A DNA stretch of 64,000 nt from Streptomyces tauricus. Its GTDB lineage: Bacteria; Actinomycetota; Actinomycetes; Streptomycetales; Streptomycetaceae. The stretch covers positions 62,001-126,000 of the forward strand of contig NZ_BMVY01000017.1 in NCBI RefSeq assembly GCF_014650955.1, written 5' to 3'. The position numbers and the translations under genes are program-made. Positions 7,039 through 15,881 of the stretch are shown in pieces (positions within the stretch are counted from its first letter, which is position 1; each line of letters begins with the position of its first letter). Under the pieces are notes generated by a model that saw only the letters and a list, made by a program, of their open reading frames with translations, made no database searches and was not told the DNA's origin.

Positions 7039-8475
7039 TCAGCCCAGCGACGTCATGACGTGCTTGATCCGCGTGTAGTCGTCGAACCCGTACCCCGACA
7101 GGTCCTTGCCGTAGCCGGAGTGCTTGAAGCCGCCGTGGGGCATCTCCGCGACCAGCGGGATGTGCGTGTTGATCCATACGCAGCCGAAGTCGAGGACCTT
7201 GGACATGCGCATCGCGCGTGCGTGGTCCTTCGTCCAGACGGAGGAGGCCAGCGCGTACTCGACGCCGTTCGCGTACTCGACGGCCTGGGCCTCGTCCGTG
7301 AAGGACTGGACGGTGATGACCGGGCCGAACACCTCGTTCTGGATGATCTCGTCGTCCTGCTTCAGGCCGGAGACGACGGTCGGGGCGTAGAAGTAGCCCT
7401 TCTCTCCGACGCGGTGGCCGCCCGCCTCGACCTTGGCGTGCGCGGGCAGCCGCTCGATGAAGCCGGTGACCTGCTTGAGCTGGTTCGGGTTGTTGAGCGG
7501 CCCGTACAGCACGTCCTCGTCGTCCGGCATGCCGGTCTTGGTGTCCGCGGCGGCCTTGGCGAGCGCGGCCGTGAACTCGTCGTGGATGGACTCCTGGACG
7601 AGGACGCGGGTGGCGGCCGTACAGTCCTGGCCCGCGTTGAAGAAGCCCGCCACCGAGATGTCCTCGACGGCCTTGGCGATGTCGGTGTCCTCGAAGACCA
7701 CGACGGGCGCCTTGCCGCCCAGCTCCAGGTGGACCCGCTTGACGTCCTTGGCGGCGGACTCGGCGACGGAGATGCCGGCCCGTACGGAACCGGTGATCGA
7801 CGCCATGGCCGGGGTCTTGTGCTCGACCATCAGACGGCCGGTGTCGCGATCGCCGCAGATGACGTTGAAGACACCCTCGGGGACGACCGAGCCGATGATC
7901 TCGGCGATCAGGACCGTGGACGCCGGAGTGGTGTCGGACGGCTTGAGCACGACCGTGTTGCCCGCGGCGAGCGCCGGCGCGAACTTCCACACGGCCATCA
8001 TCATCGGGTAGTTCCACGGCGCGACCTGCGCGCAGACACCGACCGGCTCGCGGCGGACGATCGAGGTCAGGCCCTCCATGTACTCGCCGGCCGACCTGCC
8101 CTCCAGCATGCGGGCCGCGCCCGCGAAGAAGCGGATCTGGTCGACCATGGGCGGGATCTCCTCGGACCGGGTCAGTCCGATGGGCTTGCCGGTGTTCTCG
8201 ACCTCGGCGGCGATGAGTTCCTCGGCCCGCTCCTCGAAGGCGTCCGCGATCTTGAGGAGGGCCTTCTGCCGCTCGGCGGGGGTCTGGTCGCGCCAGGCGG
8301 GGAAGGCCGCGGCGGCGGCCTCCATCGCGGCGTCGACGTCGGCCTGGCCGGACAGCGGCGCGGTGGCGTACGCCTCGCCCGTCGCGGGGTTGACCACGTC
8401 CGTGGTCCGTCCATCGGCGGCATCGCGGAACTCTCCGGCGATGTAATTACGCAGACGACGCAGCTCGGTGCTCAC
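7039..8475 (-). CDS. Gamma-aminobutyraldehyde dehydrogenase
   Basis: 478 aa. The GTG start at 8475 is set by a strong upstream AGGAGG. It is a typical aldehyde dehydrogenase: NAD-binding VAPWNYPMMM, the general-base Glu in LELGGK, the catalytic Cys285 in FFNAGQDCTAATR, and the FGPV motif EVFGPVITVQ. Closest in style to 4-aminobutyraldehyde (1-pyrroline) dehydrogenases, which convert the putrescine-derived aldehyde to GABA. It is divergent from the Lrp/AsnC gene that precedes a class III aminotransferase. Together these can turn putrescine into GABA and succinic semialdehyde. Substrate is inferred from family and context. Confidence 0.9.
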   Translation of the reverse strand: MSTELRRLRNYIAGEFRDAADGRTTDVVNPATGEAYATAPLSGQADVDAAMEAAAAAFPAWRDQTPAERQKALLKIADAFEERAEELIAAEVENTGKPIGLTRSEEIPPMVDQIRFFAGAARMLEGRSAGEYMEGLTSIVRREPVGVCAQVAPWNYPMMMAVWKFAPALAAGNTVVLKPSDTTPASTVLIAEIIGSVVPEGVFNVICGDRDTGRLMVEHKTPAMASITGSVRAGISVAESAAKDVKRVHLELGGKAPVVVFEDTDIAKAVEDISVAGFFNAGQDCTAATRVLVQESIHDEFTAALAKAAADTKTGMPDDEDVLYGPLNNPNQLKQVTGFIERLPAHAKVEAGGHRVGEKGYFYAPTVVSGLKQDDEIIQNEVFGPVITVQSFTDEAQAVEYANGVEYALASSVWTKDHARAMRMSKVLDFGCVWINTHIPLVAEMPHGGFKHSGYGKDLSGYGFDDYTRIKHVMTSLG

Positions 8476-8713
8476 TGCCCGGCCCTCCTGTCGGATGTCC
8501 ACAACGGATGTCCTACGACTGTTCTTCTACGGTCCTTCGCCCCAGGTGTCCACTACCTGAGACGCCTGCCCTCCCACCCTAATCCTCGCCCCGACGTTTT
8601 CAACACCCCCGTTGGCCCCAGAGCTGCGAAATCCGCAGACTTCGAACACGTAAACAACGAATTTCATCGATCACACCTTGCGGAACTGTCGAGCCCTCGT
8701 GCAGAGTGAGCGC

Positions 8714-9223
8714 GTGGCCAGTCGAAGCGCAGACCCCAGGGATTCCCGGGACTCCCGTGAGTCCAGGAGCGGCACCCCTCAGCTGGATGCCGTCTCCCTC
8801 GGCATCATCGAGCAGCTCCAGGAGGACGGCCGCCGGCCGTACGCCGCGATAGGCAAGGCCGTGGGCCTTTCCGAGGCGGCCGTGCGCCAGCGCGTCCAGA
8901 AGCTGCTCGACCAGGGCGTGATGCAGATCGTCGCCGTCACGGACCCGCTCACCGTGGGCTTCCGCAGGCAGGCGATGGTGGGCATCAACGCCGACGGCGA
9001 CCTGGAACCGGTCGCGGACGCGCTGACCGCCATGCCGGAGGTCGAGTACGTGGTGATGACCGCGGGCTCCTTCGACATCCTCGCCGAGATCGTCTGCGAG
9101 GACGACGACCACCTGCTGGACGTCATCAACAAACGCATCCGGATCCTGCCCGGCGTGCGCTCCACCGAGAGCTTCGTCTACCTCAAGCTCAAGAAGCAGA
9201 CCTACATGTGGGGAACCCGATAG
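8714..9223 (+). CDS. Lrp/AsnC-family transcriptional regulator
   Basis: 169 aa if the GTG at 8714 is used; a TTG at 8678 is an alternative and the ribosome binding site does not decide. An N-terminal HTH (LDAVSLGIIEQLQEDGRRPY, then AAIGKAVGLSEAAVRQRVQK) is followed by a RAM/Lrp sensor domain (GFRRQAMVGINADGD, VEYVVMTAGSFDILAEIVCE). It is divergent from the dehydrogenase gene, and its stop lies just before the aminotransferase start. This arrangement suggests it controls both. The 238-bp divergent gap holds a short inverted repeat CAGGT-N7-ACCTG at 8543-8559. Confidence 0.9.
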   Translation: MASRSADPRDSRDSRESRSGTPQLDAVSLGIIEQLQEDGRRPYAAIGKAVGLSEAAVRQRVQKLLDQGVMQIVAVTDPLTVGFRRQAMVGINADGDLEPVADALTAMPEVEYVVMTAGSFDILAEIVCEDDDHLLDVINKRIRILPGVRSTESFVYLKLKKQTYMWGTR

Positions 9224-9225
9224 CC

Positions 9226-10605
9226 GTGACTGCCAAGGACCTCAGCCGCACCGCGTACGACCACCTGTGGATGCACTTCACCCGCATGTCCTCGTACGAG
9301 AACGCGCCCGTCCCCACGATCGTCCGTGGCGAGGGCACCTACATCTACGACGACAAGGGCAAGCGCTACCTCGACGGTCTGGCCGGTCTGTTCGTGGTCC
9401 AGGCGGGCCACGGCCGTGCCGAGCTGGCCGAGACGGCCGCCAAGCAGGCCAAGGAACTGGCCTTCTTCCCGATCTGGTCGTACGCCCACCCGAAGGCCGT
9501 CGAGCTGGCCGAGCGCCTCGCGCACCACGCTCCCGGCGACCTGAACAAGGTCTTCTTCACCACCGGCGGCGGCGAGGCCGTCGAGACCGCGTGGAAGCTC
9601 GCCAAGCAGTACTTCAAGCTGCAGGGCAAGCCGACCAAGTACAAGGTCATCTCGCGTGCGGTCGCCTACCACGGCACCCCGCAGGGCGCCCTGTCCATCA
9701 CCGGCCTGCCCGCCCTGAAGGCCCCGTTCGAGCCGCTGGTCCCCGGCGCCCACAAGGTGCCGAACACCAACCTCTACCGCGCGCCCGCCTTCCTCGACAC
9801 CGGTTCGGGCGTCGACCCGGAGGTCTTCGGCCGCTGGGCCGCCGACGAGATCGAGCAGCAGATCCTCATGGAGGGCCCCGAGACGGTCGCCGCCGTCTTC
9901 CTGGAGCCCGTGCAGAACGCCGGCGGCTGCTTCCCGCCGCCGCCCGGGTACTTCCAGCGGGTGCGCGAGATCTGCGACCAGTACGACGTGCTGCTCGTGT
10001 CGGACGAGGTCATCTGCGCCTTCGGCCGCCTCGGCACGATGTTCGCCTGCGACAAGTTCGACTACGTACCGGACATGATCACCTGCGCCAAGGGCATGAC
10101 CTCGGGCTACTCCCCGATCGGCGCCTGCATCATCTCGGACCGGCTGGCCGAGCCGTTCTACCAGGGCGACAACACCTTCCTGCACGGCTACACCTTCGGC
10201 GGCCACCCGGTGTCGGCGGCCGTGGGCCTCGCGAACCTCGACATCTTCGAGCGCGAGAACCTCAACCAGCACGTCCTGGACAACGAGGGCGCGTTCCTGT
10301 CCACGCTCCAGAAGCTGCACGACCTGCCGATCGTCGGCGACGTCCGCGGCAACGGCTTCTTCTACGGCATCGAGCTGGTGAAGGACAAGGCCACCAAGGA
10401 GACCTTCACGGACGAGGAGTCGGAGCGCGTGCTCTACGGCTTCGTCTCCAAGAAGCTCTTCGAGTACGGCCTCTACTGCCGCGCCGACGACCGCGGTGAC
10501 CCGGTCATCCAGCTGTCGCCGCCGCTGATCTCCGACCAGTCGACGTTCGACGAGATCGAGGGCATCGTCCGCCAGGTGCTGACGGAGGCCTGGGCGAAGC
10601 TCTGA
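9226..10605 (+). CDS. Class III PLP aminotransferase (GABA/diamine type)
   Basis: 459 aa from the GTG at 9226, which has GGGGAA 10 nt upstream; a GTG at 9208 lacks such a site. It contains the fold-type I class III features: TTGGGEAVETAWKLAKQYF, the PLP-stacking Asp in LLVSDEVICAFGR, and the Schiff-base Lys289 in TCAKGMTSGY. The family includes 4-aminobutyrate, putrescine and beta-alanine transaminases with pyruvate or 2-oxoglutarate acceptors. Context (aminobutyraldehyde dehydrogenase, Lrp regulator, PotD-like protein) favours a diamine or GABA substrate. Confidence 0.9.
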   Translation: MTAKDLSRTAYDHLWMHFTRMSSYENAPVPTIVRGEGTYIYDDKGKRYLDGLAGLFVVQAGHGRAELAETAAKQAKELAFFPIWSYAHPKAVELAERLAHHAPGDLNKVFFTTGGGEAVETAWKLAKQYFKLQGKPTKYKVISRAVAYHGTPQGALSITGLPALKAPFEPLVPGAHKVPNTNLYRAPAFLDTGSGVDPEVFGRWAADEIEQQILMEGPETVAAVFLEPVQNAGGCFPPPPGYFQRVREICDQYDVLLVSDEVICAFGRLGTMFACDKFDYVPDMITCAKGMTSGYSPIGACIISDRLAEPFYQGDNTFLHGYTFGGHPVSAAVGLANLDIFERENLNQHVLDNEGAFLSTLQKLHDLPIVGDVRGNGFFYGIELVKDKATKETFTDEESERVLYGFVSKKLFEYGLYCRADDRGDPVIQLSPPLISDQSTFDEIEGIVRQVLTEAWAKL

Positions 10606-10874
10606 GCCGAACCTGTCGGCGGGGACGGCCGCTCACCGGCCCGCCCGACCGCCCGCTGAACCTTTGAGCTGAACAAGTGATCAACACCGGCCCCGGTGGC
10701 GCCCGTTCGAGTGAGAATGCGCGCCCCGGGGCCGCGTGCTGTCCTGCCTCCGGGCCCCGACTCCCTAGCGTGCCCAGTGACCGATCGGCCCTGCCTTCGT
10801 TCCCCCGACCGGGGGACCCGACGACCTTCCGAGGCCGCCCGGGCAGCGCAATCAGATCTGAAGAGGTGTACGCG

Positions 10875-11711
10875 ATGGCGGCTCCGCCGGACAACGACGT
10901 GCTCTGGGCACGCGCCCTGCACGTCACACACAACGGCTCACCCGCACTCACCGGCGTCTCCCTCGGGGTCCGCGAGGGCGAGATCCTCGCCGTCGGCGGC
11001 CCGCGCGGCAGCGGCAAGACGACCCTCCTGCGCTGTCTGTCGGGTCAGCTCACGGCGCAGGAGGGCGAGGTCTGGTTCGACAGCACGCCCGTCCACACCA
11101 TGAGCCCGAGGCGGCGCGAGCGACTGCGCCGCGACCGTTTCGGCTGGATCGACCCGGCTCCGGTTCTCGTCCCCGAGCTGACCGCCTGGGAGAACGCCGC
11201 CCTGCTCCTGATGCTGCGCGGCGTGAGCCGCCGCCGGGCCAGGACCACCGCGCTGGAGTGGCTGGACCGCCTGGACGTCGGCGGCTGCGCCCGCAAACGC
11301 CCGTACGCCCTGCTCCAGGCGGAGCGCCAGCGGGTGGCCATCGCCCGCGCGCTGGCGCCCGCGCCGAGCGTGATCTTCGCCGACGAGCCGACCGCGCCGC
11401 TGCACCGCGCCGACCGCGCCCAGGTGCTGCGCACGCTCACCGCGGCGGCCCGTTCGCACGGGATCACCGTCGTCCTGGCCACGCACGACGCGGACACCGC
11501 GGCGCTCGCCGACCGCACGGTGTCGCTGCTCGACGGCCGGCGCGTGGACACCGTCCATCTGCCACCGCTCGCGGAATCGACGGAGCCCACCAGATCCCGC
11601 GAGCCCAGCGGGCCGGGCGGCCCGAGCGCAGCACCCGATCCCAGCCAGCCGGGCCAGCCCGGCGAGCCCACCGAGACGGAAGGCCGGGCCGCGTGCTCGC
11701 TCTCCGCCTAG
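10875..11711 (+). CDS. ABC transporter ATP-binding protein with degenerate signature motif
   Basis: 278 aa; the ATG at 10875 has GAGG 8 nt upstream. It looks like a MacB/LolD-type ATPase: Walker A GPRGSGKT, Walker B VIFADEPTA and switch His in VLATHD. The place of the ABC signature LSGGQ is taken by LLQAERQRVAIARA, so the Ser-Gly-Gly core is missing. The C-terminal 50 residues are a Pro/Ser/Glu-rich tail. The permease gene starts at 11693, overlapping the 3' end by 19 nt. Substrate unknown. If the signature change is real, one ATP site per homodimer may be weakened or both may be. Confidence 0.88.
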   Translation: MAAPPDNDVLWARALHVTHNGSPALTGVSLGVREGEILAVGGPRGSGKTTLLRCLSGQLTAQEGEVWFDSTPVHTMSPRRRERLRRDRFGWIDPAPVLVPELTAWENAALLLMLRGVSRRRARTTALEWLDRLDVGGCARKRPYALLQAERQRVAIARALAPAPSVIFADEPTAPLHRADRAQVLRTLTAAARSHGITVVLATHDADTAALADRTVSLLDGRRVDTVHLPPLAESTEPTRSREPSGPGGPSAAPDPSQPGQPGEPTETEGRAACSLSA

Positions 11712-13048
11712 TCCGCGGGGCCAACCCCGCCGTCCAGTTCCGCAGGCTCCTCGTCGCCGCGGCGTCCGCGGGCACCGGCTTCCTGCTCCTGTGCACCCTG
11801 GGATACGCGCTGGGGCACCCGGACGCGTCCACGGCGGCCGTGCTCCGGCTCGCCTGGTGCCTCGCGCCGATCGCGGCCACCGTGCAGTTCGCGGTCGCCG
11901 TCGCCCGGACCGACCCGGCCACCCGCCCCCGGGCCGGGCTCGCGGCGATCGGTCTGGGACCCGGGCAGCTGATGGTCCTGGCAGCCGTCTCCACCGCCGT
12001 GTCCTGCACGCTCGGCTCGATGGTCGCGCTGCTGTTCTTCCTGCACCTGCGCGGCGATCTGACCGGCCTCCCCTTCGACGGCGACGCGGCCGGCTTCCTC
12101 GCCGCGAACCAGCCGCTGCCCCTGCCCGCCACGCTCACGCTCCTTGCGCTGGTGCCGGTCCTCGCGTCCGCGGCCAGCGCGGTCGTACTGCGCCCGCGCG
12201 GTTCGCGCCCGCCCCGCCCCGTGGTGAGCGGACGCCCGGGCCTGCTGTCCGGTTTCGGCGGCTACGGCCGCCCCACCGAACGCATCGGCTCCCCCAGCTA
12301 CGCCCGCCTCGGAACCCACCCGCCCAGGGACGCACCCACACCGGCCCACTTGACCGAACGGGCCCCCCAAGGGGCCCGCGGAACTGCGTGGGCAACCCCC
12401 ACCGGCCCGCGGAACCCCCACGACCCCCTGGCCCCCGCCCCCACCCCCGGCGGCCTCCCCTGGGGCGCGGCCGTGCTGGCCGCGGGCCTCGCCGTGGAGA
12501 CGTACGCCGGCCGCGCCGCCTCCGCCCACGAGGGCCCCACGCTGCCCGGCGGATTCACCGGAGGCCCCTTCGGCGTACTCGTCGGCTGGGCACTCACCGC
12601 GTTCGGCCTCGCGCTGGCCGGCCCCGCCCTCACGCACTTCTGCGGCAGGCTCCTCCAGTCCCTGCGACCCGGCGCCCTGCGGCTGCTGGCCGGACGCGTG
12701 CTCATGGAGGAGGCGACCCGCATCGGACGCCCCCTCGGCGTGGTGTGCGCGGTGGCGTCGGGCACGTACGCCATGGCCGTGCTCTACACCGGAACACGTC
12801 CCGGCATCGGCCCCCTCACCACGCTCGGCATGCTGCTCGTCGCCGGGTGCGCCGTGGCGACGCTGCTGACCGCCGCCGTCGAGGCGAGGAACGCCCGCGC
12901 CGAAACCACCGCGGCCCTGCTGCGGATCGGCGCGCCCGCCTCGACGCTGCGCGCCGCCGCCGCCCTCCGCGCCGGCGCCCTGTTCACCGTCCTCACCCCG
13001 CTGACCTGGGCGATCGCGGAGCTGGCGGCCATGCCACTGGTCCGCTGA
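11693..13048 (+). CDS. ABC transporter permease (FtsX-like, polytopic)
   Basis: 451 aa from the GTG at 11693, inside the end of the ATPase gene. Hydrophobic helices are at about residues 20-40, 60-80, 95-125 and 145-170, then after residue 250 at 255-275, 290-315, 350-375, 380-400 and 430-448. Residues about 175-250 are a hydrophilic Gly/Pro/Arg linker. Its DNA around 12360-12430 resembles the GC-rich intergenic repeat found at 15673-15864 and probably derives from it. It forms an export-type transporter with the preceding ATPase; cargo not predictable. Confidence 0.85.
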   Translation: MLALRLVRGANPAVQFRRLLVAAASAGTGFLLLCTLGYALGHPDASTAAVLRLAWCLAPIAATVQFAVAVARTDPATRPRAGLAAIGLGPGQLMVLAAVSTAVSCTLGSMVALLFFLHLRGDLTGLPFDGDAAGFLAANQPLPLPATLTLLALVPVLASAASAVVLRPRGSRPPRPVVSGRPGLLSGFGGYGRPTERIGSPSYARLGTHPPRDAPTPAHLTERAPQGARGTAWATPTGPRNPHDPLAPAPTPGGLPWGAAVLAAGLAVETYAGRAASAHEGPTLPGGFTGGPFGVLVGWALTAFGLALAGPALTHFCGRLLQSLRPGALRLLAGRVLMEEATRIGRPLGVVCAVASGTYAMAVLYTGTRPGIGPLTTLGMLLVAGCAVATLLTAAVEARNARAETTAALLRIGAPASTLRAAAALRAGALFTVLTPLTWAIAELAAMPLVR

Positions 13049-13178
13049 CACGGCGTACGCCGAGGAACGATCGAACGGTCGAGTGCGCGTACGAAAAAGA
13101 TGCGCGCGGACCGATGATTTTCCGGTGAGGTGTCGGTCTGACCCTTCGAACAGCAACTCACCTGACGGAGGACCTCCC

Positions 13179-13586
13179 ATGTACCAGCAGATGATCTTCG
13201 TGAACCTGGCCGTGAACGACGTGGAGGTGTCCAAGAAGTTCTTCTCGGACCTGGGCTACACGATCAACGCGCAGTTCTCGGACGAGAACGCAGCGTCCGT
13301 CGTCATCAGCGACACGATCGTCGCGATGCTGCTGAACAAGCAGCGCTACGCGGACTTCACGAAGAAGGAGATCGCCGACTCGACGAAGACGAGTGAGGTG
13401 CTGCTGTGTCTCAGCGCCGAGAGCCGCGAGAAGGTCGACGAACTGGTCGACAAGGCGATCGCCGCGGGCGGCTCGGCGAGCGGGGAGACCCAGGACCACG
13501 GCGTCATGTACGGGCGCGCCTTCGACGACCCGGACGGCCACACCTGGGAGGTCATGTGGATGGACCCGTCCGTCGTCCAGGGCTGA
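13179..13586 (+). CDS. VOC (glyoxalase/bleomycin resistance fold) protein
   Basis: 135 aa; the ATG at 13179 has GGAGG 8 nt upstream. It starts QQMIFVNLAVNDVEVSKKFF and ends with HTWEVMWMDP. These are paired beta-alpha-beta-beta-beta modules of the vicinal oxygen chelate superfamily, in the PhnB/extradiol-like group. The metal-ligand pattern is not complete enough to name an activity. Stand-alone gene between the ABC permease and the LOG-like gene. Confidence 0.9.
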   Translation: MYQQMIFVNLAVNDVEVSKKFFSDLGYTINAQFSDENAASVVISDTIVAMLLNKQRYADFTKKEIADSTKTSEVLLCLSAESREKVDELVDKAIAAGGSASGETQDHGVMYGRAFDDPDGHTWEVMWMDPSVVQG

Positions 13587-13643
13587 TTCCCCCGGCCGCG
13601 ACCGAACGGGCCACGCCGAAAGAGGCCGTGCTTACATGGGCGG

Positions 13644-14777
13644 GTGCAGACGAGCCCCGCCCATGTGGCCCATCACAACGACCGTGAGATCGAGACGCTG
13701 GAGGAGTTCGACGCGACCGTCTCGGCCCGCGGCGCCCTCACCGGCTTCCGCGTGCAGGCCGTCGATCTGACGGACCGTACGAGAGAGCTGCTCGCCAGCG
13801 ACACCGCGGGCGCCGTCTTCCTGGGCTGCGCGATGCGGGAGAACGCGGCGGCGAAGATCCGGGCCGACGGCGCGCTCGTCTTCCCGCCGCTGCCCGATGT
13901 GCCGTTCGACCCGTACCGCGGTCATCTCTACACGCCCGACGAGCTGTTCGGCTCCCTCGACAAGGGCTACGAGGCGACGCCGGACGCCGTCGCGTACGAC
14001 TGGTTCCAGCAGACCCGGGCCGACGGCGACATCTACGCGTCGATGCTGCGCTCCATCCACGACGACGCCGTCTCCGACGCCCTCGACGAACTCCTGCGCG
14101 GGGCGCGCGTGGTGGGCGTGATGGGCGGACACGCGATCGCGCGCGGCACGCAGGCGTATGGGGGCGCGGCCAGGCTGGGCCGCGCGCTCGCCCGCGCCGG
14201 GTTCACGGTGGCGACGGGCGGCGGCCCCGGCGCGATGGAGGCGGCCAACCTCGGCGCGTACGCGGCCCCGTACCGCGACGGCATGCTGGACGAGGCGTGC
14301 GAACTCCTCGCGAGGGCACCGTCGTTCGTGCCGTCGGTGACCGACTGGGCGCGCGCGGCCTTCGACGTGCGCGAGCGCTGGCCGAAGGGCAACACCTCCG
14401 TCGGCATCCCCACCTGGTTCTACGGGCACGAGCCGCCGAACGCCTTCGCCTCCCACATAGCCAAGTACTTCGCCAACGCCACCCGCGAGGACGGTCTGCT
14501 GGCCCGCTCGAACGCGGGGGTGGTCTTCCTGCCCGGCGCCGCGGGAACAGTGCAGGAAATCTTCGACAACACGACCCCCAACTACTACGAGTCCCGCGGC
14601 GAACCCACCCCCATGGTCCTGGTGGACCGCGCCCACTGGACGGAACGCCTGCCCGCCTGGCCGCTCCTGCAAGCCCTCGCCCGCGACCGCTCGATGGAGT
14701 CCCGCATCACGCTGGTGGACCGGATCGAGGAGGCACCGGAGGCGCTCGACCGCCTGTCGCGTGTAAATGAAACCTAA
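13644..14777 (+). CDS. LOG-family Rossmann-fold nucleotide-binding protein
   Basis: 377 aa with a GTG start. The C-terminal 230 residues carry the LOG/lysine-decarboxylase-like fold: VVGVMGGHAIARG, GFTVATGGGPGAMEAANLGA, and PGAAGTVQEIFDNTT in place of the usual PGGxGTxxE. The N-terminal 130 residues are an additional domain seen in long actinobacterial members. LOG proteins hydrolyse cytokinin or nucleotide 5'-monophosphates to free bases. Whether this longer variant does so is uncertain because the PGG motif reads PGA. Confidence 0.82.
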   Translation: MQTSPAHVAHHNDREIETLEEFDATVSARGALTGFRVQAVDLTDRTRELLASDTAGAVFLGCAMRENAAAKIRADGALVFPPLPDVPFDPYRGHLYTPDELFGSLDKGYEATPDAVAYDWFQQTRADGDIYASMLRSIHDDAVSDALDELLRGARVVGVMGGHAIARGTQAYGGAARLGRALARAGFTVATGGGPGAMEAANLGAYAAPYRDGMLDEACELLARAPSFVPSVTDWARAAFDVRERWPKGNTSVGIPTWFYGHEPPNAFASHIAKYFANATREDGLLARSNAGVVFLPGAAGTVQEIFDNTTPNYYESRGEPTPMVLVDRAHWTERLPAWPLLQALARDRSMESRITLVDRIEEAPEALDRLSRVNET

Positions 14778-14805
14778 AAGCCAAGGGGCAAGACGGACAC
14801 ACGGA

Positions 14806-14835
14806 TTGACAACCGGAGACGGTGCCCAATAAACC
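14806..14835 (+). promoter_or_regulatory. Probable promoter of the LAETG protein gene
   Basis: A TTGACA at 14806-14811 and a TAAACC about 18 nt later give a plausible vegetative promoter 80 nt upstream of the GTG at 14914. The -10 match is only partial. Confidence 0.45.
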
Positions 14836-14913
14836 TGTGAGGCGTCTGGGATTGCTGTTTCTCAGTAGCTCCCATCAACCCCCCTCATTTTGTGCATCCC
14901 GTGAAGGGCAATC

Positions 14914-15600
14914 GTGTCCATATCTCGCCGTACCGCACGTTCTGTGCGCATTCTCGGAGTTGCCTCCGCCTCGGCCGCGCTCACGCTCGGCCTGGCCGGC
15001 AACGCGCTCGCCTGCAACATCAGCGAGTTCTCGGCCGTCGCCAAGTGCGACGGCACCAAGGGCGTCATCAGTGTCACCGACAAGGACCCGTCGGGCGTCA
15101 AGGCCAGGGTCAGTGTCTACCTCCAGTCGAACGGCGCCGACGCGAAGCTCGTCGGCGAGCAGGACGTCGAGGGCACGCGTGAAGGCGTGACCATCGACTT
15201 CTCCGAGGACTGGAAGCCGAACGCGACGTACCGCGTGCACGTCAAGGCCGGCAACCAGGTCGACGAGGACATCAAGCCGAACCTCGTCACCCCGTCCGAG
15301 GCCTGCGAGTCCCCGGAGACGACCACGCCTCCGGCGACCCCGAAGCCTTCCGAGAAGCCCTCCGAGCCCGCGGAGGAGCCCTCGGAGCCCGCCGAGTCCC
15401 CGGAGCCGTCGGAGTCGGAGAGCACTCCGGCCGCGTCGACCGGTGACAACGCCCCGTCCCCCGCGGGCGACTCGAACCTCGCCGAGACCGGTTCCAGCTC
15501 CAACACCGGTGCGATCGCCGGCATAGCGGCCGCGCTCGTGGCGGCCGGCGCCGGCGTGATGTTCGCGCTCCGCCGCCGAGGCGCAGCAAAGACCCGCTGA
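14914..15600 (+). CDS. Sortase-anchored (LAETG) cell-surface protein
   Basis: 228 aa with a GTG start and AAGGG upstream. Signal peptide (about 1-33, ending ALA), a folded region (34-125) with two Cys, then a Pro/Ser/Glu-rich spacer (130-185). The sorting signal is LAETG, a hydrophobic helix (AIAGIAAALVAAGAGVMFAL) and an RRR tail. LAXTG is the class E sortase motif of streptomycetes, so the protein should be covalently linked to peptidoglycan. Function of the folded part is unknown. A strong terminator follows. Confidence 0.9.
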   Translation: MSISRRTARSVRILGVASASAALTLGLAGNALACNISEFSAVAKCDGTKGVISVTDKDPSGVKARVSVYLQSNGADAKLVGEQDVEGTREGVTIDFSEDWKPNATYRVHVKAGNQVDEDIKPNLVTPSEACESPETTTPPATPKPSEKPSEPAEEPSEPAESPEPSESESTPAASTGDNAPSPAGDSNLAETGSSSNTGAIAGIAAALVAAGAGVMFALRRRGAAKTR

Positions 15601-15613
15601 CCCACGCACAAAA

Positions 15614-15644
15614 GTGGCCCGCCCCCACGAAGGGGGCGGGCCAC
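15614..15644 (+). terminator. Intrinsic terminator hairpin after the LAETG gene
   Basis: A 13-bp perfect stem, GTGGCCCGCCCCC at 15614-15626 with its complement at 15632-15644 and a 5-nt loop ACGAA, 13 nt past the stop codon. Confidence 0.85.
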
Positions 15645-15672
15645 CGCGCTGTCCACCCCCACCCCCCTTCCA

Positions 15673-15864
15673 GGGGCGCGGGGAACGGCGCAATCTCTTG
15701 GGGGCGCGAGGAACGGCGCAGGTCTTCCGCCTCTGGGGGCGCGGGGAACGGCGCAGTCTTTCGCTTTTAGGGGCGCGGGGAACGGCGCAGTCTTTCGCTT
15801 TTAGGGGCGCGGGGAACGGCGCAGAAGCCCCGCAGGGGTTCCCAGGGGCGCGGGGAACTGCGCA
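15673..15864. repeat. Six-copy array of GGGGCGCGGGGAACGGCGCA repeats
   Basis: Near-identical 20-bp cores begin at 15673, 15701, 15736, 15770, 15804 and 15845, separated by 8-21 bp spacers, two of which are identical (GTCTTTCGCTTTTA). The core is a common Streptomyces intergenic motif, usually met singly. Here it is amplified between two convergent genes. Confidence 0.9.
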
Positions 15865-15881
15865 CCCACCCCCCACCGCCC

